DNA of 64,000 nucleotides, from the NCBI RefSeq assembly GCF_020026305.1, contig NZ_CP075691.1, forward strand, positions 2,666,001-2,730,000, written 5' to 3'. Source of the stretch: Streptomyces sp. 135. GTDB lineage: Bacteria; Actinomycetota; Actinomycetes; Streptomycetales; Streptomycetaceae. The notes under the pieces are model-generated. The model ran no database searches and was not told the origin of the DNA. It worked only from the letters and a program-made list of their open reading frames with translations. The translations under genes were made by a program, and so were the position numbers. Below are positions 37,191 through 47,752 of this stretch, piece after piece. The stretch's first letter is position 1; each line of letters begins with the position of its first letter.

Positions 37191-37315
37191 CGCGGCCGGC
37201 TTGCAGACGTCGCAACCGTCGGCGGCGCCCACGAGGCCTCGCGGCTCGGCGGCGCGGACGCCTACCGGGTGCGGATGGTGACGCGCTGCTGGGCATGGTG
37301 CAGACCGAGGTGGCG

Positions 37316-37687
37316 ATGGCCGACAGCGTGAAGCTCGACGCCGACGTACGTCATGCGGCGTGGGAACAGCAGCTCACCGCCGCCGGCGCTGGGCTCGACG
37401 ATCCGGTCAAGCGGCTGGAGTTCATCCGCTGGCAGGTGCTGCGGGCCGGAACCCCGTTGCGGCTGATGGCGCAGAACCAGGAGGTCGGGCCGATTCCGCT
37501 GGCCGCCGCGCACACGGTGACGGGGCTGCTCGGGGTGATCGCCGCGAGCCAGGACGCCGTCGCCACCGGGGACGTGGAGACCCTCGCCGCGCAGGCCGAG
37601 CAGCTCCACGCTGCCCGGGAGGCGCTGGTGACGGCGATCGGGAACACTGACATCCTGCTGCACATGCTCAAGTCGGTCGGCCCGTAG
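37316..37687 (+). CDS. Conserved-looking helical protein of unknown function
   Basis: About 123 residues from ATG 37316 (GAGG just upstream; ATG 37295 is an alternative). The product is wholly helical: VRHAAWEQQLTAAGAGLDDP, RLEFIRWQVLRAGTPLRLMA, LLGVIAASQDAV, LHAAREALVTAIG. The TAG stop overlaps the AGGAG of the next gene, indicating translational coupling. The pair resembles small unknowns carried by actinomycete plasmids and integrative elements. Confidence 0.6.
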   Translation: MADSVKLDADVRHAAWEQQLTAAGAGLDDPVKRLEFIRWQVLRAGTPLRLMAQNQEVGPIPLAAAHTVTGLLGVIAASQDAVATGDVETLAAQAEQLHAAREALVTAIGNTDILLHMLKSVGP

Positions 37688-37695
37688 GAGTGTTG

Positions 37696-38226
37696 ATGGT
37701 CAAGGCACCCGCCCCCGGCGGTGTGCAGCAGATCAGCGTACGGAAGCTGGATGAAGCTGCGGCGAAGAAGACACACAAAGCCCAGCGTCGGGCCGAGAAC
37801 GAACGTAACCGGGCGGCGAAGCTCGCCCGACAGGCCCGGCTCGCGCTGCCGCCCGGGGAACGGTTGGCCGCCGCGACGGCCGGGATCGACGCGAAGTGGG
37901 CGATACCGAAGGCGACGGTCGACGCCGAGGAGGTTAAGGCCGCGCAGCGGGCGGCGATGACCCGCATCGAGGTCGTCCGGGAGATCACCGTGGAGGTGCC
38001 GGCTCCGCCGCTGCCCGCTGGTTCATACACCGAGTGCGAGGTGTGCGTCGGGCGTGGGATGCGGGACCGCCACGGGCAGGTCCCGGCGGCCGCCGAGCGC
38101 CTGGCCCTCATCGACGCGGCCGGGATCGAGGTCGCGGTGATCGAGACCTGCCCCACCCATGTCCCCTATGTGGAGGCGACCGCACGGCGCCGCGGCTTCA
38201 CCGCCCGCAAGCCCGCTGCCGGGTAG
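37696..38226 (+). CDS. Lys/Arg/Ala-rich protein with CxxC motif
   Basis: About 176 residues from ATG 37696 with AGGAG overlapping the upstream stop. The first 90 residues are basic and helical (KTHKAQRRAENERNRAAKLA), suggesting nucleic-acid or coiled-coil interaction. Then comes TECEVCVGRGMRD, a CxxCxGxG-like half zinc ribbon, and a second Cys in IETCPTHVPYVEATARRRG. No family recognised. It converges with the next minus-strand gene. Confidence 0.6.
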   Translation: MVKAPAPGGVQQISVRKLDEAAAKKTHKAQRRAENERNRAAKLARQARLALPPGERLAAATAGIDAKWAIPKATVDAEEVKAAQRAAMTRIEVVREITVEVPAPPLPAGSYTECEVCVGRGMRDRHGQVPAAAERLALIDAAGIEVAVIETCPTHVPYVEATARRRGFTARKPAAG

Positions 38227-38251
38227 GCGCTGGCGGCGATGCTTCCTGGTT

Positions 38252-38808
38252 TCAGCGGCGTTCGACGCTGAAACCAGCGTCGTGGAGGGCGGCGGTCCAC
38301 ACATCAGGTCGAACCACTTGTCGCCGTCGGGCAGCATCTGCCGGATCTGCTGCATGCGGGCGTCCCAGTCGTGCCCCGTCTGGCCGCGGCTGCCCTCGCA
38401 GCCGGTGCAGCCGTCCTCGCCGTGGATGTGTCCGGCCATCCACGCGTTCACGGCCACGTTGATGATGACGGAGTACAGGTCTCCGCCGGTCTCGGTCAGC
38501 GAGTCGGGGACGCCGGCGAGGATGAGGCCGCGTTCGGGGTTTTTCAGCGGCGGCAGCGGCGCCTGGCCGAGGTGGCCGGTGTCCTGGTCGGCGTGGGCTT
38601 TGTACTGGGCGGCGATGGTGTCGGCCAGGGCCTCGGCGTCGAAGTACCGCCAAGTGGAGCGGGGTTGGATGTCCAGGCGCTCGGCGACGGTGGTCATGTT
38701 GGTCTCGATGGTGTCGGCCACGGTGCCGGGGCGGACGGTGACACCGCGCCGGGCGAGCGCGGCGAGGGTGTCGGCGACGGCGGTCTTGAACGGCTTGGTG
38801 TTCCTCAC
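38252..38808 (-). pseudogene. Unknown HTH-like protein with a 3' frameshift
   Basis: GTG 38808 opens RNTKPFKTAVADTLAALARR and IETNMTTVAERLDIQPRSTW, a helix-turn-helix-like run, then DAEALADTIAAQYKAHADQD, VNAWMAGHIHGEDGCTGCEG and DARMQQIRQMLPDGDKWFDL. Near 38305 the natural C-terminus VWTAALHDAGFSVERR is in another frame, ending at 38252, 25 bp from the convergent gene. Without the shift the frame would run across the neighbour. It may be a real frameshift or a one-base sequence error. Confidence 0.5.
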
Positions 38809-38954
38809 CCGCGCAGTCCAGGGCGGGTGAGGGCCGGGACGTCCTATGCTCCAACAGCCCTCGTGGAGTGGGTGTTTCCGACGGCCCCGGCTGGTGCACA
38901 CGGGGTGGAAATGCACAGGAGCCGGGGCCGGACGGTGCAACGACTCGGCGCGGG

Positions 38955-39290
38955 CTACGACACGGGGCCGCCCACCCCGGGGCGCTCGAAGACGGCCAGG
39001 AGCCGCTCGCGCTGCCCGGCGGACAGCCCACGCACCCGGCGCCGCTCGGAGATTCCGAGGGACTCCAGCAGCTGAACTGATCGCGCGGTGCCGATGCCCG
39101 GCATCGACTCCAGGACACGGTGCAGGCGCATCTTCCCGGCGACGTCGTCCTCGCGTTCCAGAACCTCCCGCAGCGGGATACGGCCCTCCTTGAGGCCGGT
39201 GCGGATCTCGGCGCGTTCGCGGCGTACGACGAGGGCCTTGTCGAGTGCGGCCTGACGCTGGGCCTTGGTCAGATTCGGAAGGGGTGTCAC
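38955..39290 (-). CDS. Actinobacterial integration host factor (sIHF-like)
   Basis: About 111 residues. TPLPNLTKAQRQAALDKAL, VRRERAEIRTGLKEGRIPLREVL, GKMRLHRVLESMPGIGTARSVQLLESLGISERRRVRGLSAGQRERL match the mIHF/sIHF nucleoid protein, including the helix-two-turn-helix DNA-contact region. Start GTG 39290 has GAGGAAAGG about 9 bp upstream. Streptomyces normally have one housekeeping copy near the pyrimidine and gmk genes; this one sits among mobile DNA and is probably a plasmid- or ICE-borne paralogue that could serve recombination or silence incoming DNA. Confidence 0.8.
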   Translation of the reverse strand: MTPLPNLTKAQRQAALDKALVVRRERAEIRTGLKEGRIPLREVLEREDDVAGKMRLHRVLESMPGIGTARSVQLLESLGISERRRVRGLSAGQRERLLAVFERPGVGGPVS

Positions 39291-39497
39291 AGAGCGGCCC
39301 TTTCCTCTATTTAAGTGGCCCATCATGCTCTCTTTCCCGTTGGCGGCTCTACCGGAGACGATTGTCCGCCTCCTTCAAAGCCGTCAGGAAGGGCCGAAGT
39401 GCCTCTTTCGTGCCGTCGTGCGGTGCGGCCGTATTTGGCGGAATGCCATGGGGTGACGGGTTTCTCACGTGCCAGGCCCGTCCACCGCTGTGGGGTG

Positions 39498-41882
39498 TTA
39501 CCAGCCGGTGGTGGTGCGGCGGCGGGGTCCGGGGGTGGTTTGGGTGGGGTCGGTGGTCTGGGTGGTTGTGGTGGGGCGGGTGGTGGTGGGGGTCCATTGG
39601 TAGAGGCTGCCGTCACTGTCGCGGGCGATGAGGCGTTCGCCGCGGGGGTCGGGGTCGCGCAGGAGGCCGGGGACGGTCTGGGTGTAGTGCCAGGTGGTGG
39701 CGAGTTGTTGCTTGATTCCGAAGGCGCTCCTGAAGGAGGCGGTTGGGGTGTGGGGCAGGCCGGTGCCGGTGCCGGGCCACCACCACAGGGTCTGCTGGCC
39801 GTCGACGGCGACGAGGTCGGTGATGTGGTCGCCGTTGAGGTCGCTGGCGCTGGTCTGGGTGAAGGCCCAGCCGCCGGTGATCCGTTGTTTGGGAGCGAAC
39901 GCGCTGGTGAACAGGACGGCCTTGCGGTGGTGTTGGTGGTTGCGGGTGTGGAGGGTGCCGGTGCCGGGCCACCACCACAGCACGTGGTCGGTGTCGACGG
40001 CGACGAGGTCTGGGATGTGGTCGCCGTCGAGGTCGGTGACGAGGGTCTGGGTGAAGTTCCAGTTGGCGGTGATCTGCTGTTTGGCGCCGTAGCCGCCGTG
40101 GACGGCGCCGGGCCACCAGCACAGGGTGTGGTCGGTGTCGGTGGCGACGAGGTCGGTGATGCCGTCGCCGTCGAGGTCGCCGGCGAGGGTCTGGGTGTAG
40201 GTCCAGCCGCCGGTGATCTTGGTGCGGGCGGCAAAGGTGCCGTCTCCGCGTGAGGCGCCGCTGCTGGTGGTGTTGATGTCTGGCTGGCCCGCCCACTGGT
40301 AGAGCGTGTGGGAGGTGTGGTCCACGGCGATCAGTTCCGCGATGCCGTCGTTGTCGGTGTCGGCGATGTTGGTCTGCGTGAAGCGGGCCGCGGCCTGGGG
40401 GGGCGGGAGAGGGGGTGAGTGCCTGAGCGAGGGCCCAGTTGCCGTTGTCATTCAGGTGCAGGCGGTCATCGGTCCGGTCGTAGTAGCCGGCATACAGGCG
40501 GTCCTGCCCGGCCGGCAGTGGCGCGGTGGCGTCGGCGGGGTGCGCGGCGGGGGGTGGCGGGGTCGTAGGAGGTCTGGTCGAAGTCGACGACCCGGTCCAC
40601 CGCCTGGGTGGTGCGCAGGAAGGCGTTGAACTGCCTGCGGGTGGTTTCCCGGCTGCTGGTGAAGCGCTGGTAGCCGTGAAACGGCGGCAGTGTGACCGCG
40701 GTGAAGGTCAGCCCCGCCTCATGTGCCTGCCCGGCCAGGGTGGTGACCGCCTTTTCCAGGGCTGTGGCGGTGGCGTCGGACAGGGTGATGTCGTTGATCC
40801 CGCCGTAGAAGATCACCTCTTTCACGCCGGGCACATCCAGCACATCGTGCCGGAACCGGTGCAGCATCGACGCCCCGGAACCGTCCTTCAACACCTGGTT
40901 CGCGGAGATGCCCGCGTTGGCCACGCCCCTCGGGTGCGAGGAGGCCTGCAGAGCACGCCCGTACACATCCAGCCACCGGTGATTGCCGTCCAGATCGGTG
41001 TGCCCGCCATCGGTCTGTGAATCCCCGATCGCCACGACCGTCCCCCCACTGCCCGCGGCCGGCGTCACCTCCACCCCCGACACCAACACCCGCGGACCGT
41101 ACTTGTCATCTTGCGTCCTCCGGAACAGGTTGTCCGGGGAATTCTCAGTGTCGGCGGCGATGGATTCAGAGCGGTCGGTGTGATCCGTCTTGGGTGTGCT
41201 GTAGAGGGTGGTGAGGGTGTAGCTGTGGTAGGGGACGGTGGTGACCGGGTCGGGCAGGTAGATACTCACCAAGAGCACCTCGTCCGCCGTCACGGTGAAG
41301 TCGGGGGGATCACTGGCCAGTTCACCGCCAGCGGCGATCGTCACATCCTGACGTCCGCCGAAGGTCAGCGACACCGGGTGTTCCGCCGCCGCCGAGGCGG
41401 TCTTCTGGTGGGCGAGGGTGGCATGCCCGATCCGGATCGCCGTCCCGTTGCCCGTGTTGTCCAGCCGGATCCGCGCCCGCGACCCGCCGATACTCGCGTG
41501 TACCGGCATCCGCAGCGTCTGCCCCCACCCGTAATCGACAGCTTGCTGGGGGCTTTGTCGGCGGTGGTGAGGTCTTTGACGTGGTCCATGGGGGCGGCCC
41601 AGGTGGTGGTCCAGTCCCCGGCGTCGGCCGCCTGCGACCAACTGCGGCCCCCGCTGCCGTTGTTGTGGGTGGAGTGTCCGGTGGCGGACACGGCGGTGAG
41701 CAGGGCCAGCGCCACAGCCCGCCGCAGGCCCCGCGCACCAGATGCCGGACGGACCCGGAACCAGGCCCGGGGGCATCGCTGGTGGCGCCCGCGGTGGCGT
41801 GCGGGGCGCCGGGCCGGTGGTCCGTGCCGCGGGAGCCGGACGCGGGCAGCCGGGGATGGTGTCGGGTGGGACGGGATATCAC
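39498..41882 (-). pseudogene. Secreted SGNH esterase with FG-GAP repeats (copy B), frameshifted
   Basis: Homologous to copy A throughout. GTG 41882 has GGAG 8 nt upstream. The signal helix (RAVALALLTAVSATG), WTTTWAAPMD, RMPVHASIGGSRARIRLDN, VVAIGDSQTDGGHTD, FYGGINDITL, RLHLNDNGNWALAQAL and five FG-GAP blades (DLDGDGITDLVATDTDHTL, WWPGTG) all survive. They lie in different frames, with changes near 41780, 41530, 40550 and 40400. The last two coincide with G6 (40549-40554) and G7 (40397-40403) runs. Either it is a pseudogene in which all catalytic motifs are intact, or several shifts are sequence errors. Unlike copy A, its blades are diverged from each other. Confidence 0.75.
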
Positions 41883-42045
41883 AGCCTGTCTCCGAGTCGT
41901 CGGTTCCCCGCCCCTGGCGGGGCAGGTGAGGGCACGTCAACACCATGCGAAACCAGCCGGGTTGGCCCCACTGTGCCGCACGCGGTGCCCGGGCATGTAG
42001 CCAACGGGAATACAAGCCACTTATGCGATGATGATGTTGATTACG

Positions 42046-42065
42046 CCTCATAACGATGAATGAGG
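42046..42065. promoter_or_regulatory. Palindrome CCTCAT-N8-ATGAGG in the copy B promoter region
   Basis: It is a perfect 6-bp inverted repeat with 8-bp spacer between the divergent SGNH (41882) and RCC1-like (42090) genes, 25 bp before the latter. It contains CATAACG, also seen in the palindrome of copy A. The region is unusually AT-rich for this genome. Confidence 0.4.
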
Positions 42066-42089
42066 AATAGAACGGACATATAGGTGGCT

Positions 42090-43659
42090 ATGCGGGCTCG
42101 GGCCCGTCCAGCCGGAACACACACCCACAAGGACCCCACAGCTGTCATGACGCTCATACACACCCCCCGCCAGCCCGCACCCCCCACCCCTGCCCCGGTA
42201 TCGGAGGGGCACGGGCAGCGCTCCCGCCGGCCGCGCCGGGGCCTGCTGGCCGCCGCCATCACCCTCGCCGTATCCACCGGCATCACCACCCCCCCTCGCC
42301 ACCACCCCCACCCCCACGACCACCGCGACCACTGCGGCCACCACCCCCTCGGCCAGCGCATCCCCCTCTGCCCACACTCCGGCATCACCGGACACCTCCG
42401 CCACCAGCGCCCCTTCCGCTTCCCCGGCCCACTCCGCCCCGGCCCGGCACACCGCCCCGCGCGCGGACGGCGGCCAGGTCCTCAGCATCGGCACCGACCC
42501 CAATCCGGACTTCGACCCGCCCGCCTCTGTCCGCTCAGGCGTCACCACCCTCGGCGGCCAGCAACGACCGACTGTGATCAAGGACGGGGGCCGGGTCGTC
42601 CAGTGGACCGACGGCAAGGAGAGGACGCTGCCGCAGGAGACCCGGTCCGGTGTCGACGCCGTCGCCGACGCCCTGGACTACACACTGGGCCTCAAGGACG
42701 GGCGGGTCATCGAATGGAATATTGGCAACAAGCCGGTGATGCAGCCGGTGCCGGAGGAAGTCCAGTCCGGCGTCACCACGATCTGGGCCCTGAACAGCGA
42801 CCGGTACGCGGTCAAGGACGGAACGCTCCTGACCTGGGGCGATGACGGGAAGGTGACCCCGGTCGACGGCGCCCCCAAGGACCTGGTGGCCCTCACCAAC
42901 CCCTACATGGGACTCACCCGGCACGGCGAGGTCGTCATGTGGGGGCCCTACAAGAAGTACGCCGCGGAGATTCCCGAGGAAGCCCGCTCCGGCGTTATGA
43001 AGTTCGCAGCGGCCGAGGCGGAAACGGTGGACCCGACAGACCCGTACACCCCGGTGTATGGGGTGGCGTTGAAGAAGAACGGTGACCTGATCACCTGGGG
43101 CACCCTCGACGACAGCAGCGGCATGAACCGGCCCAAGCCTGACAACGTCGACCACCACATCCGCGACATTGCCGCAAATGGCAACAGCATCGCAGCGGTC
43201 ACCGAGGAAGGCGCCGTCACAGTCTGGGGCGACCCCGGCTTCGTGTGGGCGGGCGGCGACGCTCCCACCTCCGGCATCACCCAGGTCTGCTTCGGCAACG
43301 GTTTCTTCCTGGCATTGAAGGGCGGGCCCGGCCCGCACGACCCCACCGACGACGACACGCCCACACCGGCCCCGGACCCTACCCAGACCACCACCCCCGC
43401 ACCGGACCCCACCCAGACCACCACCCCCGCACCCAGCCCCACCAGCAGCGGTTCCGGGAGCAGCGGCGGCGGTGACGGGGGCGGCGATTCCAGCAGCAGC
43501 GGTTCCGGACACATGCAAAACGCCGGCGACGCCCGCCCCTCGGGAAGCATGGCCCACACCGGCACCGGCATGACCTGGCCCCTGGCCGGCGCCGGCGCGC
43601 TGCTGATTGCCGCCGGTACCGTCGTCGCCCTCGCCGCACGCCGCCGCCGACACCCCTGA
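42090..43659 (+). pseudogene. RCC1-like repeat protein with sortase signal (copy B), one frameshift
   Basis: ATG 42090 (AGGTGG upstream) or ATG 42147 begins a signal-peptide region (RRGLLAAAITLAVSTGITT). A run of seven C at 42289-42295 then shifts the frame; with one C fewer it continues LATTPTPTTTATTAATTPSA into the long downstream frame. That frame has the same repeats as copy A (IKDGGRVVQWTDG, LKDGRVIEWN, VKDGTLLTWGDD, TRHGEVVMWGPY, KKNGDLITWG, EEGAVTVWGDP), a Pro/Thr and Ser/Gly stalk, and SGSMAHTGTG, a hydrophobic helix and RRRRHP. The single homopolymer shift may be a sequence error or a slippage switch. Confidence 0.75.
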
Positions 43660-43789
43660 ACCACACAGACAAACCACTACAACACGCAGCGGGGAGGGGC
43701 AGAAACCCCAGACCGCACAGCCTTCCTGCCCCAAAGCAGACCCCCGGGGCGGGAAGGCCGAGGCACCCGCCCGCCCACACGGCACAATC

Positions 43790-43945
43790 GAAAAAATGCG
43801 CTCACGCAACTCCGACACCATCCGCGGCCGCAGCGCTGGAGCCAGACCTTCCAGTTCGCTGCAGAACCGGGCCACATCAGCCCTCAGAAAGCCGCTCCTC
43901 GGATCACTCGCACTCATACAGGCAAGGAATCGTTCCAGGTCGAGT
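43790..43945 (-). other. N-terminal fragment of an unknown gene
   Basis: Minus-strand sequence MSASDPRSGFLRADVARFCSELEGLAP then RPRMVSELRERIFSIVP looks coding and is preceded by further in-frame residues, then loses protein character near 43790. It abuts the next IS remnant, so the gene was probably cut there. No family recognised. Confidence 0.35.
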
Positions 43946-43954
43946 TAGACCGTG

Positions 43955-44710
43955 TACTACGTGGTGAGGCGGACGAGTCGTTTGTAGCAGCAGATGGCGG
44001 CTGCCAGTCCGAGAAAGACCAGGGAATTACGGGGATCGCGTTCGTAGCGAGGGCTCAGGCGTCGGTAGCCGGACAGCCAGGACATCGTCCGCTCGATGAC
44101 CCAGCGGCGGCGGCCCAATCGTTCGCTGGACTCGATGCCTTTGCGCGCGATCCGTACTCCGATCCGTTTGCCACGTAACCATTTCCGCAGGTCGGCGTGG
44201 TCTTAGGCTTTGTCTGCGTGGAGGCGCTGGGGCTTGAGGTACCGGCCGCGGTGGGGGTCATGTCTCGTTTGGTGACCCTCGACCATGGGCTTCAGCCCTT
44301 CGCTGTCGTGGGTGTTGCCGGCCGATACGCCGACGAGGAGGGGCAGTCCGTTCGCGTCCGACAGGACGTGCATCTTGGAACCCGGCTTGCCCCGGTCCAC
44401 GGGGCTCGGACCTGTGCGTTCGCCCCCTTTTTAGCCCTCACGTGGGCGGTGTCCAGGACGACGCGGGTGACGTCGATGAGGCCGGCGTCGTCGAGTCGGC
44501 GCAGCACGGCTTCGTGCAGCCGCCCCCAGACTCCGGCTCTCGACCAGATCAGGAACCGGCGGTGGGCGGTCGACTTCGATATGGCGAAGCAAGGCGGTAG
44601 TTGGCGCCAGGCGCAGCCGCTGACCAGTACGTAGATGATGGCCGTGCCAGCTGCGATCTGCTGGAGTTGTGACCGGTCAAGCGCATCAAGCAGGATGGCG
44701 TCCCGCAGGG
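43955..44710 (-). pseudogene. IS5-family transposase remnant
   Basis: The minus strand reads LDALDRSQLQQIAAGTAIIY, CFAISKSTAHRRFLIWSRAG, LHEAVLRRLDDAGLIDVTRV, VLDTAHVRAKKG, then across an AAAAAGGGGG slippery run into the -1 frame, DRGKPGSKMHVLSDANGLP, GRYLKPQRLHADKA, a TAA stop (44203-44205) where the family has Tyr, DHADLRKWLRGKRIGVRIAR and RRRWVIERTMSWLSGYRRL. The first 30-40 residues are missing. The slippery run is a normal programmed frameshift; the TAA and 5' truncation make it a dead copy. From here to 44925 no gene is seen. Confidence 0.8.
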
Positions 44711-44925
44711 CAGCCCGCGAAGGTCAAGACACACGACTTCCCCGGCCAGGCCGAGAAGCGATCGGATCCGTCACGGCCTGCGCTGGTCACGACGGCACCG
44801 CCTGCAACAAGCCGTCGCACGCATCTGCCACCGCAAACGCAACCGGCTCCGGCACGCCGGCCGACCGCCACCTGCCCCAACGGGCCGACGAACTACAGCG
44901 AACACGCTGATCTACAACCGAAGGG

Positions 44926-46509
44926 TCAGACACCGACGATGAACTGAATAAAGATGATCTTTACGAGGACAGTCAGTGCAAACAGTGTGGCGTAGCCGGT
45001 GTTGATCCGGCTATCCCGCACTCGGCTGTTCGCGTAGGCCGTAATCGCCGGATTTCCGACGTAGCCGGACAGCAGGCCCATCGTGCGCTCGCGGCTCATC
45101 CCGAGCACCTTGCAGGTGAGCACGCACAGCGTGTAGCTGAGCAGCGCTCCGCCGAGCAGGACCAGGAGCAGCTTGAGGCCGAAGACCGAGAAGGCGTTGC
45201 TGCGGAAGGCATAGCCCGAGGTCAGGCCGACGACGCCAAGGAAGAGCATCAGACCGAATTGTCGGATGGCCAGGTTCGCGCGGGTCGGCAGCGTCCAGAC
45301 CAGTCGTCCGGTGCGCCGACGCCAGCCCAGGATCATTCCCATCACCAGAGGGCCTGCGGCGGTGCCGAGCGCGAGACTGGTCGAGCCCAGATGCAAGGTC
45401 GGGATGCCGATCAGGAAGCCGAGTGTCAGGCCCAGCCCGAGCGCGACCATCGACACTTCGTTCACCTTGGCCTCCTCGTCGCCGAGGTAGGCAGTGATCT
45501 CCATCGCCTTCTCCCGTGGGGCGACCACGCGCAGCTTGTCGTCCAACTGCACCACCATGTCTGCGTGGGCAAGGAGGTCGAGGTCACCGCGGCGCACCCG
45601 GCTCACCTTGCCGTCGAAGCGTTTTTCCAGGCCGAGTTCGGCGATGGTGCGGCCGGCCAGGCCGGGATTGGTGAGCGTGGACCGTCGATAGTCCACGACG
45701 CTGCGGTCATCCAACAGGTGGGTGTCGGAGAGGCGACCGAATGCGGTCACCCCGGCGGCCACCGCGTCGTCTCCGCCGACCAGCACAAGGCGGTCGCCCG
45801 CGGTGACCTGCTCGATCCGGTGCACCACATGGACGCCGGTGCCGTCGCCCGGTTCGCACACGCTGACCAGCAGACGTCCGTCCGCGATCTCGGGGACGTC
45901 GTTGAGACGCATTGCGTGGGTCACCTCGACGGTGCGAGTGATCAACCTGTCGGGCAGTGCTGCGGCCCGGTCGCGCTTGGCGATCCACTTCTTGCGGGAG
46001 GTGAGGAAGGCCAGGAAGACGATGGTCACCACGACTGCCATCGGATAGCCGATCGCGTAACCGACGGCCGGGTCGGGCGAGCCGCCGGTGGCTGCGGTGG
46101 CCGCGGCCAGGCCCGGTGTGGTGGTGCCGATCCCCGCGTAGCCGCCGGCCAGGTAGCCGCCGCCGAGACCGAAGGCCGAGGAGCCCGCCCAGGCGACGGC
46201 CAGCGCCACGATGCCCAGGCAGACGATCGAGCCGAGCATCACCGGAAGCTGGCGACCGACATCGCGGAAGAAGGCGGGGCCGGCCTCGAGGCCCACCGTG
46301 TAGGCCCAGACGGCCAGGCCGATCGCGGAGACCGCCGCGGCCTGGGCCAAGCCGATGTCCGGGTCGAGCGCGCCCACCGCGAGGCCGGCGAAGAGGGCTC
46401 CGGCGCCGCCGAGCTTGACCGGACCGAACGGCACCATGCCGAGCAGGGCGCCCAGCGTGATGACGCCGAAGAGGGTCAGATACGGGTTGTCCGCGAGAAA
46501 CTTGACCAT
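44926..46509 (-). CDS. AspT/YidE-family anion exchanger
   Basis: 527 residues: five to six membrane helices (LFGVITLGALLGMVPFGPVK, GLAVWAYTVGLEAGPAFFRD), two central TrkA-C/RCK_C domains (SVVDYRRSTLTNPGLAGRTI and DDKLRVVAPREKAMEITAYL), then a second helix bundle with the family motif GLMLFLGVVGLTSGYAF and the end LTVLVKIIFIQFIVG. AspT exchanges aspartate for alanine; YidE-like members have unknown anionic substrates. It starts 5 bp after the D-lactate dehydrogenase stop, so they are co-transcribed and a role in exporting a fermentation acid is plausible but unproven. Confidence 0.85.
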   Translation of the reverse strand: MVKFLADNPYLTLFGVITLGALLGMVPFGPVKLGGAGALFAGLAVGALDPDIGLAQAAAVSAIGLAVWAYTVGLEAGPAFFRDVGRQLPVMLGSIVCLGIVALAVAWAGSSAFGLGGGYLAGGYAGIGTTTPGLAAATAATGGSPDPAVGYAIGYPMAVVVTIVFLAFLTSRKKWIAKRDRAAALPDRLITRTVEVTHAMRLNDVPEIADGRLLVSVCEPGDGTGVHVVHRIEQVTAGDRLVLVGGDDAVAAGVTAFGRLSDTHLLDDRSVVDYRRSTLTNPGLAGRTIAELGLEKRFDGKVSRVRRGDLDLLAHADMVVQLDDKLRVVAPREKAMEITAYLGDEEAKVNEVSMVALGLGLTLGFLIGIPTLHLGSTSLALGTAAGPLVMGMILGWRRRTGRLVWTLPTRANLAIRQFGLMLFLGVVGLTSGYAFRSNAFSVFGLKLLLVLLGGALLSYTLCVLTCKVLGMSRERTMGLLSGYVGNPAITAYANSRVRDSRINTGYATLFALTVLVKIIFIQFIVGV

Positions 46510-46514
46510 GTCGC

Positions 46515-47522
<1,008 letters not shown>

Positions 47523-47554
47523 GAACTGCTCCTCGAGGAACACGACCGCACTCC

Positions 47555-47572
47555 TTGTGAATGTGTTCACAA
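47555..47572 (-). promoter_or_regulatory. Rex (NADH-sensing repressor) operator
   Basis: TTGTGAATGTGTTCACAA is a perfect 7-bp inverted repeat with 4-bp spacer, matching the consensus TTGTGAA-N4-TTCACAA for Rex. It sits 33 bp upstream of the D-lactate dehydrogenase start. Known biology: Rex leaves DNA when NADH/NAD rises, derepressing fermentative and respiratory genes. The site predicts induction of the operon under low oxygen. Confidence 0.85.
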
Positions 47573-47644
47573 AACTATCTCTGCGGTGCGGCCTCGGCGT
47601 TCGGCGTAAGTCTGTGAGCCAGAGGTCCAAGGACCCAGAGATTC

Positions 47645-47752
47645 ATGGACCAATGGATCGCCTTCGGTCGCCGCTACCCCTCCGAGGACAGCATGGACAA
47701 GATCTACAACGACGACGAACTTCCCGCCGCTACACCATCACAGGGGACATGA
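47645..47752 (+). other. Short open frame, possible relic
   Basis: ATG 47645 opens MDQWIAFGRRYPSEDSMDKI and a few more residues before a TGA. It looks protein-like but has no good ribosome-binding site and no recognised family. It may be a leftover of a gene lost at the end of the DciA-like remnant. Confidence 0.25.

Noticed and set aside
44711..44925. ISAzo13-like transposase fragment (KTHDFPGQAEK)
   Set aside because: Only about ten residues resemble that family and the following sequence does not continue the match.
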